DNA from: Methylococcales bacterium
GTDB lineage: Bacteria; Pseudomonadota; Gammaproteobacteria; Methylococcales; Methylomonadaceae
Reading direction: 5' to 3'
DNA length: 49,074 bases
Assembly (NCBI GenBank): GCA_028712795.1
Contig: JAQTPT010000028.1
Location: 1 to 49,074 of the forward strand
Of this stretch, positions 25,755-34,830 are shown one piece after another (within the stretch, counting starts at the first letter, position 1; every line of letters starts with the position of its first letter). A program made the position numbers and the translations under genes. Below the pieces are notes generated by a model. It was given only the letters and a program-made list of their open reading frames with translations. It was not told the DNA's origin and did no database searches.

Positions 25755-28487
25755 TTAGGTTAAGGCCAACTGACTTATAATGGTCTCTAAAATCTGGTTT
25801 TCCGGCCATCCCAGGGAATGACCCAGGATAAAATAATTTTGCGAAACCGTCTGAGAACTCGGATGCTCAAATCCATAACTACTGATGAATATGGCCAGCG
25901 CCCGCCGCATCAACGGCTCCGCCTCGGCCAGGCGGTTGGTGGCTTGCAGCAGTCCCGCCAGGTTGTTAAGGTCGCGGGCGACAGTGGGATGCCCGGCGCC
26001 GAAACTGGCTTCATCGATGGCCAGCGCCCGCCGCATCAGCGGCTCCGCCTCGGCCAGGCGGTTGGTGGCTTGCAGTAGTTGCGCCAGGTTGTTGAGGCCG
26101 CGGCCGACATTGGGATGCCCTGCGCCGAAACTCGTTTCATCAATGGCCAGCGCCCGCCGCATCAGCGTCTCCGCCTCGGCCAGGCGGTTGGCGTCATAAA
26201 GCAGTCCCGCCAGGTTGTTGAGATGTCTGGCGACATTGGGGTGTCCGGCGCCGAAACTGGCTTCATCGATGGCCAGCGCCCGCCGCATCAGCGGCTCCGC
26301 CTCGGCCAGGCGGTTGGTGGCTTTAAGAAGTTGCGCCAGGTTGCTGAGGCGGATGGCGACATTGGGGTGTCCTGCGCCGGAACTGGCTTCATCTATGGCC
26401 AGCGCCCGCCGCATCAGCGGCTCCGCCTCGGCCAGGCAGTTGGTGTCTTGCAGCAGTAGCGCCAGGTTGCTGAGGTCGACGGCAACATCGGGGTGTCCGG
26501 CGCCGGAACTGGCTTCATCGATGGCCAGCGCCCGCCGCATCAGCGGCTCCGCCTCGGCCAGGCGGTTGGTGGCTTTAAGCAGTTGCGCCAGGTTGTTGAG
26601 GTAGCCAGCGATTTTGGAATGCCCGGCGTCGGAACTGGCTTCAGCGATGGCCAGCGCCCGCCGCATCAGCGGCTCCGCCTCGCGATAGAGCGCTTTTGTT
26701 AAATACATCACACCTAGTTGATTCATCAGTAAGCTGGTAGGGTCGGCGATACCCCGTTCATCGGCGTAGAGGGCGACTGCCAGTGCATGCTGCGCCAACG
26801 GCTCAAGTACCGGCCAGGCTCGCACGTCATCAGGATCGCCAGCAAACGCCGCATAGAGCCATTGCAACGTCTCTTTCAGGCGCAGTTGCTCCGGGTCTTT
26901 AATCTGCCGACGCGTCACTTCCTGCACCAGCTTGTGGATCGTGAAAGCGGGGCTGTCGGCAGCGCGGGTGACGAGCGAATACGCTTCCAGATCGGCCAAA
27001 TCCGCAAACGGGTCGTCCTCACCGGCAACGTGGGGTACCGGCACGTCCAGAAGCGCTTCCGGAATAGGCGCCGGACTCAGCCAGGCAAGGCGTTGCAATA
27101 ATTGCCGGGCCGTTTCGCCAAGCTGGTCGAAAGAGGTTTGCCAGGTCACAAAAACACTCTTCGGGTAGTTCATCAAGCGCGGATCGTTCCAGGCCAGCAG
27201 CTTATCCCGTTGTTGGGACCATTGCTGCAAATAATTTTCCAGGGTCAGGCGGCGCTGGGCAATGTAAGCGCCGGCCTGTTCCAGCGCCAAGGGCAGACAA
27301 TCCAGTTCCCTGGCCAAGGCCTCAGCCTGTTGGTGGTCATCAGGCTGGCGGCGGCGTTTGCCGTCGGTGCGCCGCAGCAAGAAGTCAGTGGCGGCGGTTT
27401 CCGATAGCACCAATACCTGCAATAAGGTCACGGTGTTGCTGTAGTTGCTTAGACGGCTGGTCACCAATAGATGGCCGCCGCTGAGCCGGGCGATCAGGTC
27501 TTCAACGGCGCTGGCCGCGGCCTCGCTATCGACGTTGTCGAGAATCATCAGCCAGCCAGGATGCTGGTTTAGCCAGCTTAAGGCCGCATCGCGTTTTTTA
27601 CCCTCGCCGGTTTCAGCTTGTTCCGGAAGATCCAGTATCGTGCGTTGAGTTAAGGCCGCCAGATTGCTTTGTAAGGCGGTTGCCGTATCCGCGCCAACGA
27701 ATAGACGGGCATTGTAATTTTCCGCGTGCCGCCAGGCATACTCAAAGGCAAGACGGGTTTTACCGACGCCTCCCAGGCCGCTGAGCACCCGGGAGACGGC
27801 TGGCGAACCCGCCATCTCCGGCACCGGACCCAGGCTTTGGCTTAGGTCTTCAAGCCAGGCACCCCGGCCCATGAATTGATCGCCGATGCTGGCCTCCGGC
27901 AGGTAAACCGGCTTGGTAACCGCGCCAGCCTGGATAAGAATATTGAGAAGCTCGGAACGCAACACATCGACCGCCAGCCGATCAGTGCTGGCAAATTGAA
28001 TTTCCGGATAGCGTTCGAACGCAGCCAGGCGGGCAAGATGCTGCTGTTGCTGGCTGCGTTGTGCTTCGATTAAGGTATAACCGGTATCGCGTTGGGCATC
28101 CGCAGCCGGGACGGCGATGATTAAGGTTTTATGGTGGTAGAGCGCCAGCCACGCTTCCCATTGGGTATAAGAGAGCGCCTGCGCACCGGGTTGCAGGCAA
28201 TCAGCCAGCGGCGGCAGTTTTTGGCCAAGGTCCGGGTAGCGCTCGCGGATCAATGCCAATGAGGGCGGCTGCGCGAGCGCACCCGTCATGTCGCCCACCA
28301 GATGGATCACGGCATCGCACTTACGGATATAGTCGTCCAGCTTATCCAGCGTTTCGCTGCCGGTCGGGATAAAATCCTCCTGTACCTTGACCGAAACATT
28401 GGGGCGTTCCAGGTCATGACGCAAGGCCTCGCGGTAACTACGAAACTCGGCGCTGACAGTGGACAGGAAAAGGCTAACCTGCGTCAT
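25755..28487 (-). CDS. DUF4062 - NB-ARC/STAND NTPase - TPR protein
   Basis: A 910-aa three-part protein. Residues 1-120 form a DUF4062 domain (SLFLSTVSAEFRSYREAL, VIHLVGDMTGA). Residues 200-450 form a STAND/NB-ARC ATPase with Walker A GLGGVGKT at 237-244, Walker B LMILDNVD at 313-320 and a GLPL-like LDCLPLALEQAGAY near 397. Residues about 580-880 are TPR_10/TPR_12 repeats of 42 residues (LAEAEPLMRRALAIDEAS...GAGHP). This layout is that of sensor-effector STAND proteins, several of which act in phage defence; the role here is inference. AAGGACATC provides an RBS. GC content is clearly higher than in the flanking intergenic DNA. Confidence 0.88.
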   Translation of the reverse strand: MTQVSLFLSTVSAEFRSYREALRHDLERPNVSVKVQEDFIPTGSETLDKLDDYIRKCDAVIHLVGDMTGALAQPPSLALIRERYPDLGQKLPPLADCLQPGAQALSYTQWEAWLALYHHKTLIIAVPAADAQRDTGYTLIEAQRSQQQQHLARLAAFERYPEIQFASTDRLAVDVLRSELLNILIQAGAVTKPVYLPEASIGDQFMGRGAWLEDLSQSLGPVPEMAGSPAVSRVLSGLGGVGKTRLAFEYAWRHAENYNARLFVGADTATALQSNLAALTQRTILDLPEQAETGEGKKRDAALSWLNQHPGWLMILDNVDSEAAASAVEDLIARLSGGHLLVTSRLSNYSNTVTLLQVLVLSETAATDFLLRRTDGKRRRQPDDHQQAEALARELDCLPLALEQAGAYIAQRRLTLENYLQQWSQQRDKLLAWNDPRLMNYPKSVFVTWQTSFDQLGETARQLLQRLAWLSPAPIPEALLDVPVPHVAGEDDPFADLADLEAYSLVTRAADSPAFTIHKLVQEVTRRQIKDPEQLRLKETLQWLYAAFAGDPDDVRAWPVLEPLAQHALAVALYADERGIADPTSLLMNQLGVMYLTKALYREAEPLMRRALAIAEASSDAGHSKIAGYLNNLAQLLKATNRLAEAEPLMRRALAIDEASSGAGHPDVAVDLSNLALLLQDTNCLAEAEPLMRRALAIDEASSGAGHPNVAIRLSNLAQLLKATNRLAEAEPLMRRALAIDEASFGAGHPNVARHLNNLAGLLYDANRLAEAETLMRRALAIDETSFGAGHPNVGRGLNNLAQLLQATNRLAEAEPLMRRALAIDEASFGAGHPTVARDLNNLAGLLQATNRLAEAEPLMRRALAIFISSYGFEHPSSQTVSQNYFILGHSLGWPENQILETIISQLALT
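25880..26700. repeat. Tandem 126-bp coding repeats (seven units)
   Basis: The block ATGGCCAGCGCCCGCCGCAT recurs at 25891, 26017, 26143, 26269, 26395, 26521 and 26647, an exact 126-bp period. Each unit encodes one 42-residue TPR on the minus strand. Units are highly similar in DNA, with variable positions mostly around the NRLAEAE helix start. This implies recent duplication or gene conversion and makes copy number likely to vary between strains. Confidence 0.92.
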
Positions 28488-28553
28488 GTTGATGTCCTTG
28501 TAATTGAGTGACCGGGTTTACCTATAGCCGCGTTTTTTGTTTTTGCGGGTTGT

Positions 28554-29888
28554 CTATTTTTCAAACAATGCCATCGACTCAACATGCCCTGTTTGTGGAA
28601 ACATGTCCATCACGCCCGCTTTAACCAGTTTATAGCCCAGTTCATTGACCAGAATCCCCGCGTCACGGGCGAGAGTGGATGGATTGCAGGACACATAAAC
28701 AATTTGTTCGGGCCGCCATTTTTTAAAATGTTGCAAAACTTCGGAGGCTCCGGCTCTGGAAGGATCCATCATGATTTTGTTATATTTCCGGTTGGCCCAG
28801 GGCTGATCGCCGAGATCCTTGCTTAGATCGGCGGCATAAAATTCAACGTTGCTGATGCCATTATGACGGGCGTTTTCTCTGGCATGATTCACCAAGGGCT
28901 GGTCGCCTTCTATGCCGACGACGCTTCCTGCAAATTTCGCCATCGGCAAGGTAAAATTGCCCAGTCCGCAGAACAAATCCAGCACGGTATCGTTTTCATT
29001 AAGGTTTAAGGTTTCCACAACCCGGTTGATCATTTGCCGGTTAATTTCGTAATTAACCTGGGTGAACATGGCGGGTTTGAATTTGAATTCAAGATCCAGA
29101 TCGGGCAGGGCATACGTGGGCGTCACTTCCGGTTCGCCGTCCAGCGGCACAATGGTATCGGGGCCTTTGGATTGCAGGCAGAGGCTCATGTTGTGTTCAT
29201 GACCAAAAGCGCGCATCCGTTCCTTATCGGTATCGGTCGGCGGCTCCAGTACCCGGATAGACAGTACGCACTGTTCATCGCCAATAGCCACTTCTATCTG
29301 GGGGATTTTATCCCTGATGGTCAGCCCGGCAATCATTTCACCCAGAGCCAACAGCTTTGTGCCGACGATCGGGTGCATCACCAAACAGTTATCCATTTCA
29401 GCCAGATAGGGATGCCGCCTTTCTCTAAAACCGACCAGCACCCGGTTTTTTTTAGCCACATATTTAACCCCCATTCGCGCTTTCCGGCGATAACCCCAAT
29501 GCGGGCCTTCCAATGGCGGCCAGATCTCAGGCATTTCAACCTTGCCGATGCGTTTAAACTGCTCAGCCAGTATATCTTGCTTGATGCGGATTTGTGCAGA
29601 CGATTCGACATGCTGAAAACTGCACCCGCCGCATACGCCATAATGAGGGCATAAGGCGTCAACCCTGTCGGCGGCGCGGCTTAACAGCGTGACAACTTTG
29701 CCTTCGGCATAATCCTTGCGGCTTTCGGTATAGATAAACTCCACTTCCTCGCCCGGCAACGCCTCATCAATAAAGATCACTTTGCCGTCGGCATGCGCGA
29801 CGCCACGGCCATCATGGGCAAGTGATTCTATGGTGACTTTAACCGGCGTTTGGGGCAACTGTTTCTTTCTTGAGCGTTTCTTAGGCAT
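28554..29888 (-). CDS. rlmD: 23S rRNA (uracil-1939-C5)-methyltransferase
   Basis: A 444-aa SAM-dependent RNA methyltransferase of the RlmD/TrmA family. It begins with a TRAM domain (KVTIESLAHDGRGVAHADGK), has the iron-sulphur cysteines in CPHYGVCGGCSFQHVE plus an upstream/downstream partner, the SAM motif VLDLFCGLGNFTLP near 300-313, and the catalytic-loop VYVSCNPSTLARD near 398-410 containing the nucleophilic Cys. ATG 29888 is chosen: it lies 2 bp after the stop of the upstream lipoprotein gene and starts the usual basic MPKKRSRKK tail. Near cysM, as in other gammaproteobacteria. Confidence 0.92.
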   Translation of the reverse strand: MPKKRSRKKQLPQTPVKVTIESLAHDGRGVAHADGKVIFIDEALPGEEVEFIYTESRKDYAEGKVVTLLSRAADRVDALCPHYGVCGGCSFQHVESSAQIRIKQDILAEQFKRIGKVEMPEIWPPLEGPHWGYRRKARMGVKYVAKKNRVLVGFRERRHPYLAEMDNCLVMHPIVGTKLLALGEMIAGLTIRDKIPQIEVAIGDEQCVLSIRVLEPPTDTDKERMRAFGHEHNMSLCLQSKGPDTIVPLDGEPEVTPTYALPDLDLEFKFKPAMFTQVNYEINRQMINRVVETLNLNENDTVLDLFCGLGNFTLPMAKFAGSVVGIEGDQPLVNHARENARHNGISNVEFYAADLSKDLGDQPWANRKYNKIMMDPSRAGASEVLQHFKKWRPEQIVYVSCNPSTLARDAGILVNELGYKLVKAGVMDMFPQTGHVESMALFEK

Positions 29889-29890
29889 GC

Positions 29891-30478
29891 TTATTTCTGT
29901 TTCCAACTTCCTGAGGATTGATACCACCAACCTGATTGGGCATTACTTACCCAGCGATCGGCAAAGATTGATTTGATTTGCGAGGCCCAGGCAGGCTGCC
30001 CGTTCGCATTGGCAATCGCTTGATACAGGTTTTGCCGGTCTGCATTTTCAGCAGCGACCAGTTTATTAACCTGGTTTCTGTCTTTAAGCGGCACGCTGGC
30101 GGCATCTCTGACGGCTAAAAAACCGTCTGCCTGAATGCCAATAAAACCCGCCGCATATAAAGGTTGCAGAGCAGCAAAACGGCTTTCCATGGACGAGCGC
30201 AACCGCCTGATTTCGGAGCTATCGATGTTTATATCCACCCCATCGGCTTGTGCGGGCGAAACGACACTATTGATGGCGGTGTCCAGCCACAAAAAAGCGG
30301 TCATTTGCCAATCCGTTAAACTTGCCTTGGGCTTGGGTACTGTTTTTTGCGGCGTAACGCTTTGTATGTCTTTGATGATTTCATCCGCCGCCTTTTCAGC
30401 CGCAGCGGCAGGGAAGTAAATATTAATGGTGACGCAAGCGGTCAACAAAAAGGCGCCCAACACCGGTATTTTTCTCAT
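29891..30478 (-). CDS. YdbL/DUF1318 lipoprotein with YnbE-like N-terminus
   Basis: A 195-aa predicted lipoprotein: MRKIPVLGAFLLTACVTINI has a lipobox (LTAC). CVTINIYFPAAAAEKAADEI after the Cys is the segment seen in the YnbE/DUF1318 group, and the C-terminal half (residues about 100-195; FIGIQADGFLAV, VNKLVAAENADRQNLYQAIA) is the YdbL domain. It follows the ydbH-like gene directly (13 bp). In Escherichia coli YdbH acts with YnbE in phospholipid transport to the outer membrane, so this protein probably completes such an envelope bridge. ATG 30478 has GGAGAG upstream; 30490 is less likely. Confidence 0.8.
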   Translation of the reverse strand: MRKIPVLGAFLLTACVTINIYFPAAAAEKAADEIIKDIQSVTPQKTVPKPKASLTDWQMTAFLWLDTAINSVVSPAQADGVDINIDSSEIRRLRSSMESRFAALQPLYAAGFIGIQADGFLAVRDAASVPLKDRNQVNKLVAAENADRQNLYQAIANANGQPAWASQIKSIFADRWVSNAQSGWWYQSSGSWKQK

Positions 30479-30491
30479 AATGCTCTCCAAA

Positions 30492-32618
30492 TTATTTAAC
30501 GATCACTTCATCTGATGTCGAAATACGGTTTAATCGCTCCATCAATATGTTCCAGTCAACTTGGGGATTATAGCCTATCACATCAAGCCGTGGCAGACCG
30601 CCGCCGGTAATAATGGCATAACCTTGGCCCGTAGCCTTAACGCCCATCAATTGACATACGCCATTATGCAGGTAACAGCCCAAGCCTATTTTGTCATAGC
30701 CGAAAGTTTCAAAGAAACTCAAAAAGCTTCTCGACAATATATCCGACGCGCCTCCGCCGCCAATACTGGCGATGTTTTTTACAGCTTTTTGGCTGATTCT
30801 GTGGCGGGAATCATCGCCATCGGGCGTTCCCAGCCACGCGAAAAATCCCACGGGATGCCAGTTCTCCAGATAAAGTTGCCTGACAAACCCCGATAACCTG
30901 CCGGTGATGCCGCCAAATTTAAACTTGCCTGTCAATTGGTCCAGATCGAGGTTGTTTATTTCCACCTCGCTATAAAACTTGGGGAAATATGAAAATAATC
31001 CTGATGACGCGAGTTGGGTGATTTTAACGTCGCCATCAAAAACCTTGATGATTATTTCCCCACCCAGGCTCAACGTTTTATTGCGGTATTCGACCCGTGG
31101 AATAGTCCCGCTGATAGTACCCGACAAGGGTGTCCAGTTTAACGCTTTCGACCACTGTTCAAGTGACACATGAGTTAAGCTGCCTGCAAAGTAAACGTCC
31201 GGTTCTTCGTTATTTTTTGCTTGCCAACCCAATTGATTGATAGCGATTACGCCGTCCAAAAAAGGCAGATGCGTTTTTTCAAGCAACCTGAAACTGTTCG
31301 CCCGGCTCAGGAATGAAAGCCTGGATGGGCCTATCGGCAAGTTATATAACTGTATCTGCTGCCATGCGAACGATGAGGGGTTACTAAAGATTTCTTCGCT
31401 GGACCAGTTAATTGTGCCTGCGCCACCCTCAACCTTGATGCGTCCCTGGGCATCTTTAACGTCTAGCCTATTAACTGTTGCGGTCAACGCGGTTAATGAG
31501 TTCTGAACAATAGAAAAATCCGCGTTTAATGTGCCTTCGAAGCTAATGCCTTCCAGTGCAGTCTGTTCAAAAAAGGGTTTTAAATAGCTGGCCGATAATT
31601 TTTGCAGGTCATCGCTTTGTAACGACAAATCGGCTTTTTCAAGTGTTACGTCTTTATCAAATTTAACAATTGCATTACCGGTTAATGCCAAAGCCTTCGC
31701 CTGTTTATAACTGACGGATGTTATTTCCGCTCTGTTGTGCAGGTCGCTCCAGTTGCCTTGCGCATCCAGAACCATGGATTGCCTGTCTGCTTCCAGATAA
31801 AGCGGTTCAATATACAACGCACCATCCTTAAAATTGGAATGACTTTGCCATTGCCATAAGCCCTTATTATTTTGTGCTTCAAGTTTTGTATCCAGGGTTA
31901 AGGCTTCGGTTGCAAACCGGCCATCTTTGCGCTGTCCGGTTAAATCATGCAGTTCGGTGGTTAAGGTAAAATTCTCGATAAGCTCGTGACTGCCCGATGC
32001 ATTGAGCTTGAAATTGATGCGCCCGCCTTTTAATTCAACAAGCGCGGGTCGTAACAGTTTTTGAACTGAGACAGTGTTTACCGCTTTAGCATCAATTTGT
32101 ATCTGCCAATGGTTATTCTGCTCTTTAGCGACAATGGAAACAGCCCCGTCCGCCAGTTGCAGATCGGTTAATGTCAGCGTACTCTGCTTTTCGCTGATAT
32201 GAAAAGAAAAATTGGCCGTTGGCGATTGCCATTGTTTTGAGCGAACCTGCGCACGGCCATGCATGCACAACAATTCCTTGTTTTGCCAAGTGAAGGAAGA
32301 GCAATGGATATCGAACAGATTCAGATCGTTGAAAGGTACGGGCAAGCTTAACTGTTTGATGGATAAAGTCAATTTTTGCGGGGTACGGGACAGATCAGTT
32401 AAAGCGATTTGAATACCATTTAACTTCCAATCCCTGGATTCCAGGGTTCCAACATTGAGGGACACGCCATCCAGCGCGGTTGCAGTATCACTTATCAATA
32501 CCAGGGTAACCGGCAGGATGAGCCTGAATATTAGCAGGGCAGGAGCGGCTTTAGCCGCGATAATCGCGGCTACCAAAAGCAGGCGCTTTAGGCGATGCCG
32601 CTCTTCATGCGCCAACAA
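30492..32618 (-). CDS. ydbH: YdbH-family AsmA-like intermembrane phospholipid transport protein
   Basis: About 708 aa with one N-terminal membrane anchor (RLLLVAAIIAAKAAPALLIF) and a long beta-strand-rich periplasmic body of the YdbH/AsmA-like bridge-protein group; the C-terminal GGGLPRLDVIGYNPQVDWNI block is typical of YdbH. Such proteins form a hydrophobic groove that carries phospholipids between inner and outer membranes. TTG 32618 (or 32615), directly after the cysM stop, is proposed as start: the only ATG in frame, at 32669, lies wholly within the cysM coding end. It forms a unit with the lipoprotein gene downstream. Confidence 0.8.
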   Translation of the reverse strand: MLAHEERHRLKRLLLVAAIIAAKAAPALLIFRLILPVTLVLISDTATALDGVSLNVGTLESRDWKLNGIQIALTDLSRTPQKLTLSIKQLSLPVPFNDLNLFDIHCSSFTWQNKELLCMHGRAQVRSKQWQSPTANFSFHISEKQSTLTLTDLQLADGAVSIVAKEQNNHWQIQIDAKAVNTVSVQKLLRPALVELKGGRINFKLNASGSHELIENFTLTTELHDLTGQRKDGRFATEALTLDTKLEAQNNKGLWQWQSHSNFKDGALYIEPLYLEADRQSMVLDAQGNWSDLHNRAEITSVSYKQAKALALTGNAIVKFDKDVTLEKADLSLQSDDLQKLSASYLKPFFEQTALEGISFEGTLNADFSIVQNSLTALTATVNRLDVKDAQGRIKVEGGAGTINWSSEEIFSNPSSFAWQQIQLYNLPIGPSRLSFLSRANSFRLLEKTHLPFLDGVIAINQLGWQAKNNEEPDVYFAGSLTHVSLEQWSKALNWTPLSGTISGTIPRVEYRNKTLSLGGEIIIKVFDGDVKITQLASSGLFSYFPKFYSEVEINNLDLDQLTGKFKFGGITGRLSGFVRQLYLENWHPVGFFAWLGTPDGDDSRHRISQKAVKNIASIGGGGASDILSRSFLSFFETFGYDKIGLGCYLHNGVCQLMGVKATGQGYAIITGGGLPRLDVIGYNPQVDWNILMERLNRISTSDEVIVK

Positions 32619-32620
32619 TA

Positions 32621-33511
32621 TTATGCAGGAAAAATGCCTGTCGATAAATAGCGGTCGCCCCGGTCGCAAATAATCACCACAATCACCGCGTTTTCAACCT
32701 CTTCAGACAGTCTTAGTGCCGCGGCAACCGCGCCACCTGATGAAACGCCTGCAAAAATACCCTCTTCGGATGCTAAAGAGCGGGTGACGTTTTCAGCCGT
32801 TTGTTGATCAATATCGATAATCCGGTCTACGCGATCCGCCTGATAGATTTTGGGCAAATATTCCTTGGGCCAGCGCCGGATGCCGGGAATTTTAGAATTA
32901 CCTTCCGGTTGCACGCCGACAATTTGAATCGCTGTGTTTTGTTCCTTGAGAAATTTTGACGTCCCCATAATGGTGCCGGTGGTTCCCATCGCGCTGACAA
33001 AATGGGTCACTTTTCCTTGCGTATCCTCCCAGATTTCAGGCCCGGTACTTTCATAATGCGCGAGTGGATTGTCGGGATTTGCAAACTGATCCAGAATGCG
33101 GCCTTTACCCGCCGCTTCCATTGCCCTGGCCAGATCAATCGCCGCTTCCATGCTGCCTGCGGCGGGAGTCAGAATAATTTCAGCGCCGTAAGCTTTCATC
33201 GAAGCCTTGCGCTCGTCGCTCATGTTGTCGGGCATAATTAAGGTCATTTTGTAACCTTTGATGGCCGCAACCATCGCCAGGGCAATGCCGGTATTGCCGC
33301 TGGTCGCTTCTATCAGGCAGTCGCCGGGTTTAATCTCGCCTCTGGCTTCGGCATGTTTAATCATGCTAAGCGCCGGCAGGTCTTTGACCGAGCCTGCGGG
33401 ATTATTGCCTTCCAGCTTGGCCAGAATAGTATTGCTGGTATTGCCCGGCAAACGTTGGAGTCTGGCCAAAGGGGCATTGCGGACAAAGGATTCAATAGTG
33501 GGGAAAGTCAT
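32621..33511 (-). CDS. cysM: Cysteine synthase B (O-acetylserine sulfhydrylase)
   Basis: A 296-aa PLP enzyme that makes cysteine from O-acetylserine and sulfide or thiosulfate. The PLP lysine is Lys43 in NPAGSVKDLPA, the substrate loop is EATSGNTGIALAM near 67-79, and the glycine-rich phosphate cup GTTGTIMGTSKFL lies near 176. The sequence NNPAGSVKDLPA and the length favour CysM over CysK. It leads a minus-strand run cysM-ydbH-lipoprotein-rlmD with near-zero spacing, so it likely drives that operon from the 267-bp region upstream. Confidence 0.92.
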   Translation of the reverse strand: MTFPTIESFVRNAPLARLQRLPGNTSNTILAKLEGNNPAGSVKDLPALSMIKHAEARGEIKPGDCLIEATSGNTGIALAMVAAIKGYKMTLIMPDNMSDERKASMKAYGAEIILTPAAGSMEAAIDLARAMEAAGKGRILDQFANPDNPLAHYESTGPEIWEDTQGKVTHFVSAMGTTGTIMGTSKFLKEQNTAIQIVGVQPEGNSKIPGIRRWPKEYLPKIYQADRVDRIIDIDQQTAENVTRSLASEEGIFAGVSSGGAVAAALRLSEEVENAVIVVIICDRGDRYLSTGIFPA

Positions 33512-33670
33512 GGCGGTTAGTTTAAAAGGGAGAAATTATTTCGGATTATCCCATAAAAACGAATTATCAACACAACTCCAAAAAATAGTTTGACTCTGGG
33601 CGGTATTAAGAGAATCGGGTCGAGGTCGTATATCCCGTTATCCGATGATGTGGTTCCTTTGGATATTTCA

Positions 33671-33774
33671 GGTCGTGATGAACTAAAGGGCGTGCCTAAT
33701 TAACGTTAAGATCTTATTCCCCCACTGGGTGAGGGAATAAGGCACCTAAGTTATTTCATACGCATTTCTAAGCG
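33671..33774. repeat. MITE-like inverted-repeat element, degenerate copy 3
   Basis: About 104 bp. The right arm GTTATTTCATACGCATTTCT resembles the right arm of the copies at 5285 and 14571 (TTATTTCATGCACGTTCCT), and the left end GGTCGTGATGAACTAA resembles the left arm with changes. The interior holds a TTATTCCCC...GGGAATAA hairpin. It lies between cysM and the lipase gene, 5 bp from the lipase stop, so it may serve as its transcription terminator. Confidence 0.5.
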
Positions 33775-33778
33775 AGGT

Positions 33779-34648
33779 TTAACCGGCGCTTGCCCGCAAT
33801 CCCATTACCCCTGATACATAATTGATGGGGGCATGGTCGGCTAAATCCCGGGAAAACACGGTACCGGGCAAAAAGGCATGTCGCACCAAATACCAAGCGG
33901 TTGCTTTCAGACGATCTGCGTCTATTGTTTCTTCGTTTGGTGATGCCAGCAGTTTGCCGTTTCTGTCGATATACTTCAGTGAGCCCACATGAACATAGCC
34001 GAACTCCTCGGCAGGAACGCGCGTGACAAGATCGCAACAATCGACGAACCGGTCATGGATTATGCTTGAAACGGCTTTTGCAAAGGCAGCGTCCCCGACA
34101 CGGCATGAGCCAAACGTATAAAGACGGGAAGATGGCTTCAAACTGGCGGCTAAGGTTGCCAGAGCAGCTCCCAGGCTGTGTCCTGTTATTAACACACGGG
34201 TTGCTGGAGCCAGCGAATCCAGACAGGTTATGATTTTTTTCAGGATGTCATTAGCCAGTAATGCCGCAGCGAAGCCTTCGTGAACTTTTCCTAATGACTG
34301 GCCTGAATTATCCGTCCAAGACGTCATTATAAAGTTGGCATCGGTAAATAAATCTGAAGGGTCATCCGGCTCCGTTCCACGAAAGGAGACGACTGACAGA
34401 TTGTCACTCTGCTTGCTGGCAACAAACGCCTGGGTTCCCAAGCTGCCATAGCCAATAGCAAGATCTTTTTGAAACCCGGCCCGGTTAAGATACTGTGCTA
34501 AAAGGTTTTCATCCTTGACGTAGGCAAGGCGCGACATCTCGGCGCACAAGGCCGCGTCATTTTGAATAGTGCCGAGTTTGAAGAAATTATCCGAGTCGCC
34601 GGGATGAAAGAGTGATTTACGGCTTGCATCATAAGGTATGGTTGACAT
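33779..34648 (-). CDS. Lipase class 3 family protein
   Basis: A 289-aa alpha/beta hydrolase of the class 3 lipase (triacylglycerol lipase) family. VVSFRGTEPDDPSD near 86-99 and the nucleophile Ser158 in ITGHSLGAALATLAA are diagnostic; YTFGSCRVGD near 175 and DLVTRVP near 205 contain the Asp region, and the His is probably in ADHAPINY near the C-terminus. No signal peptide follows ATG 34648, which is chosen for its good RBS (GGAGAGC) over an upstream start at 34720. Substrate unknown; it may act on membrane lipids or be released by another route. Confidence 0.85.
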   Translation of the reverse strand: MSTIPYDASRKSLFHPGDSDNFFKLGTIQNDAALCAEMSRLAYVKDENLLAQYLNRAGFQKDLAIGYGSLGTQAFVASKQSDNLSVVSFRGTEPDDPSDLFTDANFIMTSWTDNSGQSLGKVHEGFAAALLANDILKKIITCLDSLAPATRVLITGHSLGAALATLAASLKPSSRLYTFGSCRVGDAAFAKAVSSIIHDRFVDCCDLVTRVPAEEFGYVHVGSLKYIDRNGKLLASPNEETIDADRLKATAWYLVRHAFLPGTVFSRDLADHAPINYVSGVMGLRASAG

Positions 34649-34830
34649 AATGCTCTCCTGAATAAAAGATGGACATCTAAAGCAGAAAATAAAAAAAGAT
34701 AAGATCAATCGATGCTGCACGGCCGGTTAATCCATTAATGGCACCACGAACGGCTTACCCTAAAACTGTCCCACCTTAAGGTATAGTCCTAGGTTGGGTT
34801 GCCATCATTTTGGCAACCCAACCAGTGCCG

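Noticed and set aside
25880..26700. Regularly spaced repeats reminiscent of a CRISPR array
   Set aside because: The period is 126 bp with nearly identical whole units and no unique spacers; the units code for TPRs in one continuous frame.
25818..26702. Several long plus-strand open frames with repetitive Arg-, Ser- and Gly-rich products
   Set aside because: They are antisense shadows of the 126-bp TPR repeats of the minus-strand gene; GC-rich repeats keep several frames open.
30135..33593. Plus-strand open frames across the cysM-ydbH-rlmD run
   Set aside because: All lie opposite well-supported minus-strand genes, without recognised domains or ribosome sites.
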